Positions 63,306 to 64,000 of a stretch of 64,000 nt of DNA are shown here, one piece after another. A program made the translations under genes and the position numbers. The DNA comes from Janthinobacterium lividum (GTDB lineage Bacteria > Pseudomonadota > Gammaproteobacteria > Burkholderiales > Burkholderiaceae_D). Numbering within the stretch: the stretch's first letter is position 1; the number at the start of each line of letters is the position of its first letter. The stretch covers positions 62,001 through 126,000 of the forward strand of contig NZ_JAAOLY010000007.1 of the NCBI RefSeq assembly GCF_011601275.1. The letters run 5' to 3'. The notes below the pieces were generated by a model. The model was given only the letters and a program-made list of their open reading frames with translations, was not told the DNA's origin and did no database searches.

Positions 63306-64000
63306 TTAACCGCGAGCACTGCGGCCCGGCAGCGCCAGGCGCCGGCTGGCGGCGGCTGTTGCCGGGGCCGGCAAGCCGCCCGCCACTTTCAACGCTTTTC
63401 CTTGCGCATCGCCGCTCAGGCGAAACACTGCCACCACGTCGACCAGCTCGATGGCGCGGTCTTGCAGCGAGGATGCTGCTGCGGCCGCCTCTTCCACCAG
63501 GGCCGCGTTTTGCTGGGTGACCTGGTCCATTTGCGAAATGGCCTGGTTGACCTGCTCGATGCCGGCGCTTTGCTCGTGGCTGGCGTTGGCGATGTCGCCC
63601 ATGATGTCCGTTACGCGGCGGATGCTGGCGACAATTTCCTCCATCGTCGCGCCCGCCTGGTCGACCAGTGCGCTGCCCGTGTTGACTTTATCGACGGAAT
63701 CCTCGATCAAGCCCTTGATTTCTTTGGCGGCCGCCGCCGAGCGTTGCGCCAGGTTGCGCACCTCGGTGGCCACCACGGCGAAGCCACGGCCCTGCTCGCC
63801 CGCGCGGGCCGCTTCCACTGCCGCATTCAGCGCCAGAATATTGGTTTGGAAGGCAATGCCGTCGATCACGCCGATAATGTCGGCGATCTTCTTCGCCGAT
63901 TCATTGATCGAGCCCATCGTGCCCACCACTTGCGCCACCACGGCGCCGCCCTTGCGGGCCACGTCCGAGGCGGACACGGCCAAGGAATTCGCCTGGCGCG
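63306..64000 (-). CDS. methyl-accepting chemotaxis protein, C-terminal part
   Basis: The C-terminal signalling domain of a chemoreceptor, running off the right edge of the window, so the sensor part is not visible. The highly conserved hairpin tip is intact ([26 protein letters not shown]..., then [20 protein letters not shown]). Methylation-type heptads flank it ([17 protein letters not shown]). It couples to CheA and CheW in the cytoplasm. It ends GRSARG with no NWETF-type tail for CheR/CheB docking. Confidence 0.92.
   Translation of the reverse strand, partial: RQANSLAVSASDVARKGGAVVAQVVGTMGSINESAKKIADIIGVIDGIAFQTNILALNAAVEAARAGEQGRGFAVVATEVRNLAQRSAAAAKEIKGLIEDSVDKVNTGSALVDQAGATMEEIVASIRRVTDIMGDIANASHEQSAGIEQVNQAISQMDQVTQQNAALVEEAAAAASSLQDRAIELVDVVAVFRLSGDAQGKALKVAGGLPAPATAAASRRLALPGRSARG

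Overview
The window is GC-rich chromosomal DNA (by eye about 64-66% GC) from a betaproteobacterium. Oxalobacteraceae, and Janthinobacterium in particular, fits best: there is a THIN-B-like subclass B3 metallo-beta-lactamase, a phasin, DUF3144 and DUF2628 proteins, and YfiR-YfiN-YfiB signalling. This placement is inference from gene content. I see no rRNA, tRNA, CRISPR array or insertion sequence, and no gene-free stretch longer than 300 bases.

Layout. 1-1.3 kb: a TonB-dependent receptor gene, running off the left edge and broken by an in-frame TAA, behind two ModE-like (molybdate repressor) boxes. 1.4-9.6 kb: an IclR regulator, acyl-CoA dehydrogenase, acyl-CoA ligase and a five-gene Liv-type ABC importer, which together look like an uptake, CoA-activation and oxidation unit for an organic acid. 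9.6-16.4 kb: single genes (HDOD, DinB, VOC, GNAT, two small membrane proteins, an accessory signal peptidase, a sirtuin, S-formylglutathione hydrolase and a hydrolase with no obvious nucleophile). 16.5-20.6 kb: a Tat-exported molybdenum hydroxylase of the isoquinoline oxidoreductase type with its iron-sulfur subunit and a triheme cytochrome c. 20.8-28.2 kb: a Na+/H+ antiporter, the yfiR-yfiN-yfiB cyclic-di-GMP module, gluconokinase, a desaturase-like protein, a gamma carbonic anhydrase and a CPBP protease. 28.2-33.3 kb: BenE, a MocR regulator coupled to a hydrolase, a META lipoprotein and a HAD phosphatase.

33.3-44.1 kb is a large organosulfur locus made of two divergent operons. ssuEADCB lies on the minus strand. 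On the plus strand are a DszC/SfnB-like flavoprotein, a MetQ-like binding protein, an NtaA/DszA-like monooxygenase and a second SsuA-SsuC-SsuB-type importer. The plus operon has no flavin reductase of its own and probably depends on SsuE. The divergent promoter region carries two mirrored copies of an element that also occurs as a perfect dyad in front of the serine acetyltransferase gene epsC at 47.5 kb. I propose that this is a sulfur-starvation operator linking sulfur scavenging to cysteine synthesis.

44.1-64 kb: the B3 beta-lactamase, a second META lipoprotein, epsC, a Bcr/CflA-type efflux pump, a second MocR regulator divergent from an AhpD-like protein, a MarR gene with an 18-bp perfect palindrome, trxC, the divergent argO/argP pair, a lipoprotein esterase, a phasin, a VOC protein, a PPOX-type flavoprotein, a beta-propeller/creatininase-family pair, an SRPBCC gene whose second codon is TAA, a lower-GC patch with a coupled small reading frame and a GFA-family gene, and the C-terminal part of a chemotaxis receptor that runs off the right edge.

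The most interesting signals are the ModE-like boxes on an outer-membrane receptor gene and the shared operator of the sulfur genes.
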